Shown: one piece after another, positions 8,792 to 17,087 of the stretch
Layout of the letters: the number at the start of each line of letters is the position of its first letter
Numbering within the stretch: position 1 is the first letter of the stretch
Source of the DNA: an uncultured Christensenellaceae bacterium
GTDB taxonomy: Bacteria > Bacillota > Clostridia > Christensenellales > UBA3700
Assembly: GCA_944383905.1 (NCBI GenBank)
Contig: CALWRI010000005.1
Coordinates: 1 to 64,000 of the forward strand
Direction of reading: 5' to 3'
Length of the DNA: 64,000 nucleotides
Program-made: the position numbers and the translations under genes
Notes under the pieces: generated by a model
What the model saw: the letters and a program-made list of their open reading frames with translations, nothing else
Database searches by the model: none
Told to the model about the DNA's origin: nothing

Positions 8792-9753
8792 AAGAAAAAC
8801 TCAAAATTGTCATTCTCGACGCAAACTGCGCAAATCCTGGAGATCTGTCGTGGGAGGAATTCGAGGAGCTTGGCGAAGTGACCGTATATCCGCATACCGA
8901 AGACGGACAGGTCGTAGAGAGGGCGAAGGACGCGGATATAATAATCGACAACAAGGTGAACATCACAGCGCAGACGATAAAGGCTTTGCCCAAACTCAAA
9001 TATATCGGATTGCTGTCCACGGGGTACAACGTCGTGGATATAGCATGCGCGAAAAAGGCGGGCATTCCCGTATGCAACGTGCCCGCGTATTCGACTATGA
9101 GCGTGGCGCAACACGCGGTAATGCTTATGACGGCGCTTGCGGCGAAACTGCCGGAACACGCGCAAGCGGTCGAGGCGGGAGAGTGGGGAGACTGCAAGAA
9201 CTTCTGCCTTTTCAAAGGAGAGGTGACGGAACTCTGGGGCAAGACTCTCGGTATAATAGGTTACGGCAGCATAGGCAGGGCGGTCGCAAAGATAGCGCTT
9301 GCCATGGGTATGAACGTGACGGCTTGCAGGAGACATACCTGCGCGGAGGACAAGGGAGTGAAACTCATTGTCGACCGCGACGAGCTGATCGCACAGGCGG
9401 ACGTGGTAACTCTGCATTGCGATCTCAACGCAGGCAACGCGAATATGGTCAACGGGGATTTCTTGTCAAAAGTCAAGAAAGGCGCGATCCTGATAAACAC
9501 CGCGAGAGGAGGACTCGTCGACGAAAAAGCGGTCGCGAAAGCTCTCGAAGACGGGGTTTTGTCGGGGTACGGCGCGGACGTGCTTGCGGAGGAGCCGCCG
9601 ACGCACGGCAGTCCGCTCATCGGCGCGAAAAACTGCATAATCACGCCGCACGTCGCGTGGGCGAGCAGAGAGGCGCGCGCAAGACTACTCAAGGCGGCGA
9701 AGAAAAACATCGACGCGTTTCTCGCGGGAGATCCGACGAATATAGTGTACTGA
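8788..9753 (+). CDS. D-isomer 2-hydroxyacid dehydrogenase (glycerate dehydrogenase-like)
   Basis: 321 aa, of typical family length. The NAD-binding motif is GYGSIGRAVAK (about 153-163). The catalytic triad is complete: Arg in NTARGGLVDE, Glu in VLAEEPP and His in ITPHVAWA. Family members reduce 2-oxoacids such as hydroxypyruvate, glyoxylate or pyruvate to D-2-hydroxyacids with NAD(P)H. Overall layout is closest to HprA/glycerate dehydrogenase, but substrate cannot be fixed from sequence alone. Its start overlaps the ABC exporter stop by 4 bp and a strong bidirectional terminator follows its stop. Confidence 0.88.
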   Translation: MKEKLKIVILDANCANPGDLSWEEFEELGEVTVYPHTEDGQVVERAKDADIIIDNKVNITAQTIKALPKLKYIGLLSTGYNVVDIACAKKAGIPVCNVPAYSTMSVAQHAVMLMTALAAKLPEHAQAVEAGEWGDCKNFCLFKGEVTELWGKTLGIIGYGSIGRAVAKIALAMGMNVTACRRHTCAEDKGVKLIVDRDELIAQADVVTLHCDLNAGNANMVNGDFLSKVKKGAILINTARGGLVDEKAVAKALEDGVLSGYGADVLAEEPPTHGSPLIGAKNCIITPHVAWASREARARLLKAAKKNIDAFLAGDPTNIVY

Positions 9754-9763
9754 AAAAGGCAAA

Positions 9764-9797
9764 AAAAGCGCGCCCGGAAGGGCGCGTTTCGTTTTTC
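9764..9797. terminator. bidirectional terminator
   Basis: Stem CGCGCCC (9769-9775) and GGGCGCG (9780-9786) with a GGAA loop. It has seven A residues on the left and a T-rich tail on the right, so it can end both the dehydrogenase (+) and the convergent thioesterase (-). Confidence 0.8.
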
Positions 9798-9806
9798 TTA
9801 TCGGAG

Positions 9807-10301
9807 TCAGGGCAGAGCTATTTCCTTTACGTCGTCGGGCACGAACATATCCAACTCTTCGTGCATATCGGCGTCCGTGATCTTGCCGGCGGGCATCTTG
9901 TAATATGTAGCGACGCCTTCGGCGAGAACGGTACCGTTTTCGTCCTTGATCCACGCCTGACCTGTGTATGCGCGCGCTCCGCTTTTTACGATCTTGCCTA
10001 TGCCGACGAGCTTCGTATCGTACGGGACGGGTTTGCGGAACTTCACGTTGATGTCGAGCGTCACCGCGAGGACTTCGGGGTCTGTTACCCATATGACTCT
10101 GCCGATCAGCTCGTCAAGCATACAGGTTATCATGCCGCCGTGCACTCTGCCGGGATAGCTCTGATGTTCGGAAGAATAGGAAAACAGAGTGACGACGCTG
10201 CCGTCCTCCATTTCGTAGAAGGGCGCTTTCACGCCGGCGGGATTGTTCATGCCGCAGATTATGCAGTTTTTGCTGTTGGTTTGCTTTTTCAAGACTTTCA
10301 T
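9807..10301 (-). CDS. PaaI-family hotdog thioesterase
   Basis: 164 aa, soluble. The hotdog-fold thioesterase signature is visible: VHGGMITCMLDEL holds the conserved HGG and the acidic residue on the central helix, and VKFRKPVPYD is the typical following strand. Such enzymes hydrolyse acyl-CoA thioesters, often aromatic or medium-chain. A CxxC near the N-terminus (CIICGMNNPAG) matches the NCxxCG lead seen in many family members. A GAGGTGATA ribosome-binding site precedes the ATG. It is a single-gene unit with its own promoter at 10320-10348. Confidence 0.88.
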   Translation of the reverse strand: MKVLKKQTNSKNCIICGMNNPAGVKAPFYEMEDGSVVTLFSYSSEHQSYPGRVHGGMITCMLDELIGRVIWVTDPEVLAVTLDINVKFRKPVPYDTKLVGIGKIVKSGARAYTGQAWIKDENGTVLAEGVATYYKMPAGKITDADMHEELDMFVPDDVKEIALP

Positions 10302-10319
10302 ATTATCACCTCGTTTTTC

Positions 10320-10348
10320 ATTTTAGCACCGTCTGCGCGTTAAGTAAA
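10320..10348 (-). promoter_or_regulatory. promoter of the thioesterase gene
   Basis: On the - strand, TTTACT (10348-10343) and TAAAAT (10325-10320) are separated by 17 nt, about 19 nt before the ATG at 10301. Confidence 0.55.
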
Positions 10349-10438
10349 CAAAATGCGGCAAAACGCGACGCAAAAAGCCTTTCGTCGACGTGGGAAGGAT
10401 ATATATGTATATATATTGCGCGAGCAAGGAAAAGCAAA

Positions 10439-10467
10439 TTGACAAATAACGGAAAAAGAGGTATACT
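10439..10467 (+). promoter_or_regulatory. promoter of the alcohol dehydrogenase operon
   Basis: TTGACA (10439-10444) and TATACT (10462-10467), 17 nt apart. The ribosome-binding site GAGGTG and the ATG at 10509 follow. It should drive the dehydrogenase, thiN and HAD genes, which overlap one another. Confidence 0.75.
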
Positions 10468-10508
10468 GATTAAAAACGTGCGATAAGTATTGAGTTACGA
10501 GGTGTTTT

Positions 10509-11714
10509 ATGAATTCCTTTCAAAAGATATGGTGCAGGACTTTTCAGACTGTGATGAAGCTGGCGACTCCGCTTTTACCGTGGAGAGAGCCCGAGATACT
10601 CGAATTTGAAAACGGCACCCGCGGTCTGGGCGCTTTCGCAAAGGGTAAAGGTTACGCGAAAATTTTCGTCGTGACGGGACCCAACGTCTACAAAAAAGGG
10701 CTGGCGGACGAGCTTCTCAAAGGCTTTGAGGAGAACGGCGTTTCGTACGCGCTTTTCAACAGAGTAGTCAACAATCCCACCATCGACAACATAGAAGAAG
10801 CGTTCGCGCTCTATAAAGCCGAAGGTTGCGACGCGATAGTCGCGCTCGGCGGGGGCTCTCCTATGGACCTCGCGAAAGTAGTAGGCGCGCGCGCGGCGAA
10901 GCCCGGTAAACCGGTCAAGAAGATGAAAGGACTTCTCAAGATAATGAAGAGGATCCCCGACCTTTACGCGATACCCACGACGGCGGGCAGCGGAAGCGAG
11001 ACGACGATCGCCGCAGTCGTGAGCGACTCGAAAACGCACGAAAAATATGCGATCAACGACCTCAGTCTCATCCCGAGATACGCGATACTCGACCCGAGAC
11101 TTACGGCGGCGCTTCCTCCGCAGACGACGGCGACCACGGGTATGGACGCGCTCACGCACGCCGTCGAAGCGTATATCGGAAGAAGCAATACGAAGAAGAC
11201 GAAAGAATGTGCGGAAAAGGCAGTCAAGCTGATTTTCGACAATCTCGAGACGGCATACAGGCACGGCGACGATCTCACGGCGAGAGCGAATATGCAAAAG
11301 GCTTCATATTTCGCCGGCGTCGCGTTTACGAGGGCATACGTCGGTTACGTTCACGCGCTCGCGCACGCTCTCGGCGGATTTTACGGCACTCCTCACGGAC
11401 TCGCCAACAGCGTGCTTCTGCCCGTCGTGCTTGAGTTTTACGGCGAAAGTGCGCACAAGCCGCTTGCGAGACTCGCGGATATAACAGGGGTATGCAAAGA
11501 TGGCGACGACGACGCTGCAAAGGCGGCGAAATTCATCGCCCGCATAAAAGAGATGAATTTCGATATGGACATTCCCGCGACGATAGACGGCATAAGACCC
11601 GAAGATATACCCGAAATGGCAAAACGCGCCGCGGCGGAGGGAAATCCTCTGTATCCCGTTCCAAGACTCATGGGCGCGGACGAACTTGAAAAGATCTACG
11701 GGCTGATAGTCTGA
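10509..11714 (+). CDS. iron-containing alcohol dehydrogenase
   Basis: 401 aa, of typical type III alcohol dehydrogenase length. The NAD(P)-binding signature is GGGSPMDLAK (about 116-125) and a TTAGSGSE motif follows. The metal-binding set is present: Asp in PQTTATTGMDALTH, then the His cluster in AHALAHALGGF and TPHGLANS. These enzymes interconvert aldehydes or ketones and alcohols using NAD(P)H and Fe2+, often as the last step of fermentation. Substrate is not determinable here; butanol, propanediol and lactaldehyde dehydrogenases share the pattern. The stop overlaps the thiN start by one base. Confidence 0.9.
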   Translation: MNSFQKIWCRTFQTVMKLATPLLPWREPEILEFENGTRGLGAFAKGKGYAKIFVVTGPNVYKKGLADELLKGFEENGVSYALFNRVVNNPTIDNIEEAFALYKAEGCDAIVALGGGSPMDLAKVVGARAAKPGKPVKKMKGLLKIMKRIPDLYAIPTTAGSGSETTIAAVVSDSKTHEKYAINDLSLIPRYAILDPRLTAALPPQTTATTGMDALTHAVEAYIGRSNTKKTKECAEKAVKLIFDNLETAYRHGDDLTARANMQKASYFAGVAFTRAYVGYVHALAHALGGFYGTPHGLANSVLLPVVLEFYGESAHKPLARLADITGVCKDGDDDAAKAAKFIARIKEMNFDMDIPATIDGIRPEDIPEMAKRAAAEGNPLYPVPRLMGADELEKIYGLIV

Positions 11715-12340
11715 TGAAGGCGTTTATTGTCGGAGCCGCCGACGATTTCTGTACGCGCGGGCTCAAAAAAGAAAAGGGAGATCTGCTTATTGCCGCGGAC
11801 GCCGGATACGGAAAGATAGAGGACAAGAGCCTCGTCGACGCGGTGATCGGAGACTTCGATTCTCTCGGCTACGTCCCGAAAGCGGACAAGGTGATAAGGC
11901 TGAAATGCGAAAAGGACGACACCGATACCGACAGCGCGGCGGAATACGCTGTAAAAGCGGGAGCGGACGAGATCGTCTTTTATGCGTGCCTCGGCGGAAA
12001 GCTGGATCACGCTATAGCCAATCTGCAACTCGGGGTCAGGCTCGTCAGGCGCGGCGTCGGGGTTCGTTTCGAAAGCAGAGACTGTACGGTATATTATGTC
12101 TACGGAGGAGAACTTCGCCTGCCCGCGAGAAGAAGCGGCAGAGTTTCGGTTTTTTCTCCCGACGAGACGCAAGGGGTCACGATAAGGGGACTCAAATACG
12201 AGGTTGGAGGGATAACTCTGACAAACGCGGTCGCGCTCGGCGTGAGCAACGAATTCGTCGGCAGGGACGCGCTTATTTCGGCAGAAAAAGGAGTGTTGAT
12301 GGTTTTCGTATATGAAGAAACTGATAATATTCGATCTTGA
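11714..12340 (+). CDS. thiN: thiamine pyrophosphokinase
   Basis: 208 aa. It transfers pyrophosphate from ATP to thiamine, making the cofactor thiamine diphosphate. Family signatures seen are ADAGYGKIED, the catalytic GDFDSLG (about 38-44), the acidic DDTDTDSAAEYA motif and GGKLDHAIANL. The C-terminal thiamine-binding beta domain (SVFSPDE, GITLTNA, GVSNEF) is complete. Its start codon shares a base with the stop of the upstream dehydrogenase, and its 3' end overlaps the HAD gene by 29 bp. No TPP riboswitch is seen upstream of the operon. Confidence 0.93.
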   Translation: MKAFIVGAADDFCTRGLKKEKGDLLIAADAGYGKIEDKSLVDAVIGDFDSLGYVPKADKVIRLKCEKDDTDTDSAAEYAVKAGADEIVFYACLGGKLDHAIANLQLGVRLVRRGVGVRFESRDCTVYYVYGGELRLPARRSGRVSVFSPDETQGVTIRGLKYEVGGITLTNAVALGVSNEFVGRDALISAEKGVLMVFVYEETDNIRS

Positions 12341-12959
12341 CGGCACGTTGCTCAATTCTCTGAAAGACCTCTGGGCGGCGCTCAACGGCGCTCTGTGGGA
12401 ATGCGGACTTCCTTACCGCAGCGAAGACGAGGTCAGGAGCTTCGTCGGGGACGGAGTGGATATGCTGATAAGGCGCGCGCTCGATGACGCGCAGGATAAA
12501 TTTGACGTCTGCAAGGCGGCGTTCAAAAGGCTGTACGACAGGGATATGCAAAATCAGACCCGCCCGTACGACGGAGTGAACAAGGCTCTTACCGGCATAA
12601 AGGCGAAAGGGCTCGCGATCGCCGTGCTGTCCAACAAGTACGACAGCGCGGTGAAAAAGCTATGCTCTTATTATTTCGGCGACAAAATAGACTTTGCCGT
12701 CGGGCAGAAGGACGGAGTAAAGGTCAAACCCGACCCCGCCGCGCTTCTCGCGTTGCTGAAAGACGCGGGTTGCGACGCGGGCGAGGCGTTGTACTGCGGC
12801 GACGGAGAGGCGGACGTGCTGTGCGCGAAGGCGGCGGGCGTCGACTTTATCGCGGCGACGTGGGGATTCAGGCGGTACGACGTGCTCGAAAAGGCGGGGG
12901 CAAAGGTATTTGCTCAAAGTCCGGCGGATCTCACGGGACTCGTCGATACGTTTTGTTGA
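12312..12959 (+). CDS. HAD-family phosphatase (phosphoglycolate phosphatase-like)
   Basis: 215 aa. The nucleophile motif FDLDGTLLNS lies at residues 6-15. Motif II is in VLSNKYDS, the Lys motif is in KVKPDPAALL, and the motif III acidic pair sits in CGDGEADV. The helical cap between motifs I and II marks subclass IA, which includes Gph and pyrophosphatase PpaX. The ATG lies inside thiN, a 29-bp overlap in another frame, so it is translated by coupling. The probable role is clearing a phosphorylated metabolite; exact substrate unknown. Confidence 0.87.
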   Translation: MKKLIIFDLDGTLLNSLKDLWAALNGALWECGLPYRSEDEVRSFVGDGVDMLIRRALDDAQDKFDVCKAAFKRLYDRDMQNQTRPYDGVNKALTGIKAKGLAIAVLSNKYDSAVKKLCSYYFGDKIDFAVGQKDGVKVKPDPAALLALLKDAGCDAGEALYCGDGEADVLCAKAAGVDFIAATWGFRRYDVLEKAGAKVFAQSPADLTGLVDTFC

Positions 12960-13004
12960 TAAGCGCGCAAGCGCACAATAAAGTAAAAGAGGAGAGGTGT
13001 TGTT

Positions 13005-15482
13005 ATGAAAAAAGCAAAGTACGGCAGCGGTTTCAAGCTGTTCGATTACTACAAGACGGTCGCGCGCGTAGGCGGCGTCTTTTCCGCATTGTCGCTGTCC
13101 GCGATGATCTATGTGATCTACTACATGTTCTACAATTACATGCTCGGGTCTCTCAAAGCGGAACTGTCGACCAACAACGGGCTCAAATATACCCTGATCG
13201 CGGTCGGCGTAGTGCTCGCGCTGATGATAATTGTGTTCGTCGCGTTCAAGATAGCTTCAAAGAGGACGAGCGCGCTTGACGTCGCGCTGATAGTCGTCGG
13301 GATAGCGGACATAGTTATAATGGTCAAGAAATTCTCGATAGACGCCAACGTCCGCAACAATACCGAAGCGTTCGTATACGCCGTTCCGCTCGTCTGCTCG
13401 GTCATACTCGCGGTGGTAAGATGGATAGTCTTTTCGCCGAGGCGAAACAAGCTGATCTCCACGCACAGGGAAAAGCCCAACGGCAACTTCAAGGACTATT
13501 ACGTCGCGCTTTTCAAAAAGCCGTCCACATGGTTTGTGTTCGTGGTTTCCGTCGTCGTGTCGCTGATGTTCGTGCTCGCGCAGTCGCAGGGCTGGCTCGA
13601 CGTATTCGATCTCAACGAAAGCGCGAAGAAGGAGATGATCGCCAACTGCGCCGCTATGGGCGGTGTCGCGGGCGTGATGTTCGCGGCGGGGCTCGTCGTC
13701 AGATTCTACAACAAGACTATGAACTTTATGGACGCCTATTCGTTCGCGATAGCTCCCGCGGGACTCGTGCTCGTGATAGGCTACATAATCGCGCCGCACA
13801 CCGCGACGCTCATACTCGCCATCGGGGCGATAGTCGTATCCGTCGCGCTTCAGTTGATTTACGCAAAGACGACGTATCATATCGACAGCATCGTATGCGA
13901 CGAAGAAGAGATCGTCGAGGAAGAAGTTGCCGTTGTCGAGAGCGCGGAAAAATGCGACGCCGACGAATGCAGACAAGAGGTGATCGGCTCCGTCGCTTCG
14001 GTCGCGGAAGAACACGAGGATTACGGCGCCGTGCTCGAAGCGGTGCAAAGCACGCTCGACAGGCTTTATAAACAGAACGAGGAGCTCGAAGAAAGACTCG
14101 CGAAAGCCGAAGAAGCATTAAAAGCGCAGACCGAAAAAACCGCGAAGCTCGAAGAAGAAGTCGGATCGCTCAAAAATTCTTACCGCTTCGTGCTTCTCGA
14201 TATAGAAAAACTCATGTCCAGGCTGTCTTACCTCGAGACGAGGACGGGCGCGGAAGCAAAGCCTGCGGCGGTTGCGGACAGAGGCGACGACGCGTTCGTG
14301 ATGAGAGCGATCGAAAACATATATTCGAGACTCTCCTATGCGGAGTGCCTGATAGCGGGGCAGCCGCAGGAAGACGAGCCTTGCGTTGCGGAGGAAAATT
14401 ATCCGTTCGTCATGCTCACTCTCGAAAAACTGCTGTCGAGACTTACTTATGCCGAAGCTCTGCTCGCAAAGGGAGTCGTTCCCGCCAAAGAGAGCGAGGA
14501 AGAACAGGTCGAAAAGGTCTCGGAAGAGCCCGTCGCGGAACCCGAAGAAGAACAGGTTGAAGAACCCGTCGGAGAGAGCGACGAGGAAGCGGACGAGGAA
14601 GAAGAGGAAGACGTCGTCGGAGAGGAGAGCGCTCCCGCAGGAGAGATAACCTGGGAAGAAGTCGCTTCCAACAAACGCCGCGCAAAGCCGAGATACACCT
14701 TCGATATGAAGCTGCGCATAGCGGACGACAACGTAAAGAGGTTTTACAGCGACATCAAAAACGCGCTGTTGTCATACGGTATGCACGCGAGAATGTCGCG
14801 TCACAAGGAAAACTTCAACAAGGGCAGGATCAATATCGCGCGTATGGCGATAAACGGCAAGACCCTCAAAATATATCTCGCGATAAATCCTTCGGAGATA
14901 GATCCCAAATACTATCATCACCGCGACGTGAGCGACAAAAAGGGCGTGGCGGAATTGCCGACCATGATAAACGTGCGCTCCAAGGTGGCGGTCAAGAAGG
15001 TCAAAATGCTGATAGACAGGATCGCGGAAGAACTCGTGATCTTCCCCAAGAAGTACACGCCGCAGGATTTTGCGGAGCAGCTTACCGCAGACGGCTTCAC
15101 GACCGTCGAGCGCAAGGGTTACGGCTATCTCGTCAACCCCGAAGGCGTTGCGAAGAAAGAGGAGGTGGACAAAATCCCCGACGACTTCGCGACTAACGCG
15201 GTCGAATACGTCTATGCTCCGCAAAAGGCGAGCCGCTTCATAAAGGCGGAGCTGTCTCTCAAGGAGATAAGCGACAACTTCAAGGACGGAGACGTCGTGG
15301 ACATCGAGCAAGTGCGCGGCAAGGGACTTTGCGCCGTAAACGCAAATTATCTGTCGGTCACGGAGAGCGCGTCGCTCAAAAAGAAGCTGCACGTTTACGC
15401 CGACGAATACACGGTCGCGGCGGCAAAGATGATATGCGTGGCGGGCGGCGAAGCCTATATGATAATACAGCCTGCGGAATAA
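13005..15482 (+). CDS. membrane protein with short helical repeats, acidic linker and L15-like C-terminal domain
   Basis: 825 aa with a good GGAGAGG site before ATG 13005. About eight membrane segments occupy residues 20-295. A coiled coil (about 345-385) follows. A 36-37-residue motif, approximately F-V-x3-I-E-x-hydrophobic2-S-R-L-S/T-Y-x-E, then occurs at about 395, 431 and 468, with a weaker copy near 340. Next come a very acidic stretch (about 495-545), a basic conserved-looking domain from about 563, and a final domain (about 732-825). The final domain (VVDIEQVRGKGL, then LHVYADEYTVAAAKMI and a GGEA turn) resembles the ribosomal L15/L18e fold. Function is unknown; the L15 link is my pattern match. 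It stands 45 bp after the HAD gene and 32 bp before GH20. Confidence 0.85.
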   Translation: MKKAKYGSGFKLFDYYKTVARVGGVFSALSLSAMIYVIYYMFYNYMLGSLKAELSTNNGLKYTLIAVGVVLALMIIVFVAFKIASKRTSALDVALIVVGIADIVIMVKKFSIDANVRNNTEAFVYAVPLVCSVILAVVRWIVFSPRRNKLISTHREKPNGNFKDYYVALFKKPSTWFVFVVSVVVSLMFVLAQSQGWLDVFDLNESAKKEMIANCAAMGGVAGVMFAAGLVVRFYNKTMNFMDAYSFAIAPAGLVLVIGYIIAPHTATLILAIGAIVVSVALQLIYAKTTYHIDSIVCDEEEIVEEEVAVVESAEKCDADECRQEVIGSVASVAEEHEDYGAVLEAVQSTLDRLYKQNEELEERLAKAEEALKAQTEKTAKLEEEVGSLKNSYRFVLLDIEKLMSRLSYLETRTGAEAKPAAVADRGDDAFVMRAIENIYSRLSYAECLIAGQPQEDEPCVAEENYPFVMLTLEKLLSRLTYAEALLAKGVVPAKESEEEQVEKVSEEPVAEPEEEQVEEPVGESDEEADEEEEEDVVGEESAPAGEITWEEVASNKRRAKPRYTFDMKLRIADDNVKRFYSDIKNALLSYGMHARMSRHKENFNKGRINIARMAINGKTLKIYLAINPSEIDPKYYHHRDVSDKKGVAELPTMINVRSKVAVKKVKMLIDRIAEELVIFPKKYTPQDFAEQLTADGFTTVERKGYGYLVNPEGVAKKEEVDKIPDDFATNAVEYVYAPQKASRFIKAELSLKEISDNFKDGDVVDIEQVRGKGLCAVNANYLSVTESASLKKKLHVYADEYTVAAAKMICVAGGEAYMIIQPAE

Positions 15483-15514
15483 CGCAGACGCATTTCAGAT
15501 AAGCAAGGAGATTT

Positions 15515-17083
15515 ATGTACGGAAAGATCAGACTGATACCTTATCCGAAAAAGGCGGAAACAAAAGATGGAGTCCTGCGTTGCGGGACTCTGCGCCTTTG
15601 CGGTGACGCGACGGCTTTCGGCTCGGAACTGAAAGGTTTTTTTGAAAAATACGGGATAAAGACGGCGGAAGACGGCGTCGAGACCCGTTTTGTCCGCGAC
15701 GCGGGCATTCCCGACGACGAAAGCTATTGCTTGAAAGTGACCGAGCGGGCGATCGAGGCGAGAGCGGGAGGAGACGCGGGCGCGTTTTACGCCGCGGTCT
15801 CTCTCGTACAGCTTTTGCACAATTACGACGGAGAGTTGCCCCTCTGCGAGATCGCGGACGCACCCGAATTACGTTACAGGAGTTTCATGCTCGACAGCGG
15901 CAGGTATTTTTTCCCGAAAGAGGACGTCTTCAAAATAGTCGACCTTTGCGCGTTGCACAAGATAAACGCGTTTCATTGGCATCTGACCGAAGATCAGGGC
16001 TGGAGGATAGAGATCGACAAATATCCGTTGCTCACTCAAAAAGGGAGCAGGAGGAGTCATACCAACTTCGGGGTGAGACCGCACGGCGGCTATTATACGA
16101 AAAGCGACGTCAGAGAGATAGTCGCATACTGCAACGCGCGCAATATTCAGGTGATACCGGAGTTTGACGTCCCCGGGCACTCGCAGGCGGCGCTCGCGTG
16201 CTATCCGTGGCTGGGTTGCTTCGGCAGGAAGCTCTGCGTCGCAACTCACAGCGGAGTCAAACACGACGTCATGTGCGCGGGAAAGGAGAGCACTTTCGCG
16301 TTTGTCTTCGACGTGCTCGACGAGCTGATCGACCTTTTCGGAGAGAATACCCGCTATATACATATCGGAGGAGACGAGGTCGTCAAAAAGCGTTGGGAGA
16401 TATGTCCCGATTGCAGAAAGAGGATGGAAGAAAACGGTATAGAGACCGCGGAAGGACTGCATGCGTATTTTATAAACAGGGTCGCGCAATATGTCGTCGA
16501 CAAGGGTTTCGTTCCCGTGATCTGGAATCCGACCCGGCTTTCTCTGCCCTGGCATGAAAAGGCGGTGTGGCAGGTGTGGACAGCGGGGGAAGAGGTCGGC
16601 ACCGAAGAGCTCGCAAAGGCGGCGTGCAAGGCGGGCGGACTCGTCAACAGCGACAGCGGCTACGCTTATCTCGACCTTCCTTATTCGGACATCAGTCTGA
16701 AAAAGAGTTACGAGTTCGTTCCGTTGCCCGCAGGCGCGGATGCAGGATCGTTCGTCGGCGCGGAGGCGGCGCTGTGGAGCGAATATGTTCCCGATTTCGG
16801 GACCGCGTGTAAAAGGATGCTCCCGAGGTTGAGCGCGCTTTCCGAAAAGATGTGGGGCAGCAGCGACGACTTCGACGGGTTTTGCAAAAGAGAAGAATAT
16901 ACGCGAAAATTCCTGTCCGACAACGGATACGTCGGCGCGACGTATCCGCAGGCAATGCCGGGGAAGGCGCGGGCGTTTTTTCAAAAGATTGTCTTCGAGC
17001 GCAGACAACTGCATTGGCAGGGATTGCGCAATCTCGTAGACGACGCTTTCGTGAGATTAAAACACGGTTGTAAAAAGAGGTGA
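15515..17083 (+). CDS. beta-N-acetylhexosaminidase, GH20
   Basis: 522 aa. It releases terminal beta-linked GlcNAc or GalNAc by substrate-assisted catalysis. An N-terminal GH20b-like domain precedes the barrel, which has HWHLTEDQGWRIEI and the catalytic Asp-Glu pair in HIGGDEV (D287, E288). No signal peptide is present, so the enzyme is cytosolic and must act on imported oligosaccharides. The AAGGAG site lies at the right distance from ATG 15515. It sits 4 bp before a GH36 gene, making a two-gene glycosidase unit. A second GH20 lies at 52099. Confidence 0.93.
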   Translation: MYGKIRLIPYPKKAETKDGVLRCGTLRLCGDATAFGSELKGFFEKYGIKTAEDGVETRFVRDAGIPDDESYCLKVTERAIEARAGGDAGAFYAAVSLVQLLHNYDGELPLCEIADAPELRYRSFMLDSGRYFFPKEDVFKIVDLCALHKINAFHWHLTEDQGWRIEIDKYPLLTQKGSRRSHTNFGVRPHGGYYTKSDVREIVAYCNARNIQVIPEFDVPGHSQAALACYPWLGCFGRKLCVATHSGVKHDVMCAGKESTFAFVFDVLDELIDLFGENTRYIHIGGDEVVKKRWEICPDCRKRMEENGIETAEGLHAYFINRVAQYVVDKGFVPVIWNPTRLSLPWHEKAVWQVWTAGEEVGTEELAKAACKAGGLVNSDSGYAYLDLPYSDISLKKSYEFVPLPAGADAGSFVGAEAALWSEYVPDFGTACKRMLPRLSALSEKMWGSSDDFDGFCKREEYTRKFLSDNGYVGATYPQAMPGKARAFFQKIVFERRQLHWQGLRNLVDDAFVRLKHGCKKR

Positions 17084-17087
17084 AATC

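Noticed and set aside
8778-10343. 521-codon + frame across the dehydrogenase and thioesterase
   Set aside because: Arg/Gly-rich out-of-frame reading that crosses a strong terminator.
10509-10600. TPP riboswitch before the thiN operon
   Set aside because: The leader from the promoter at 10439-10467 is only about 35 nt, too short for a TPP aptamer.
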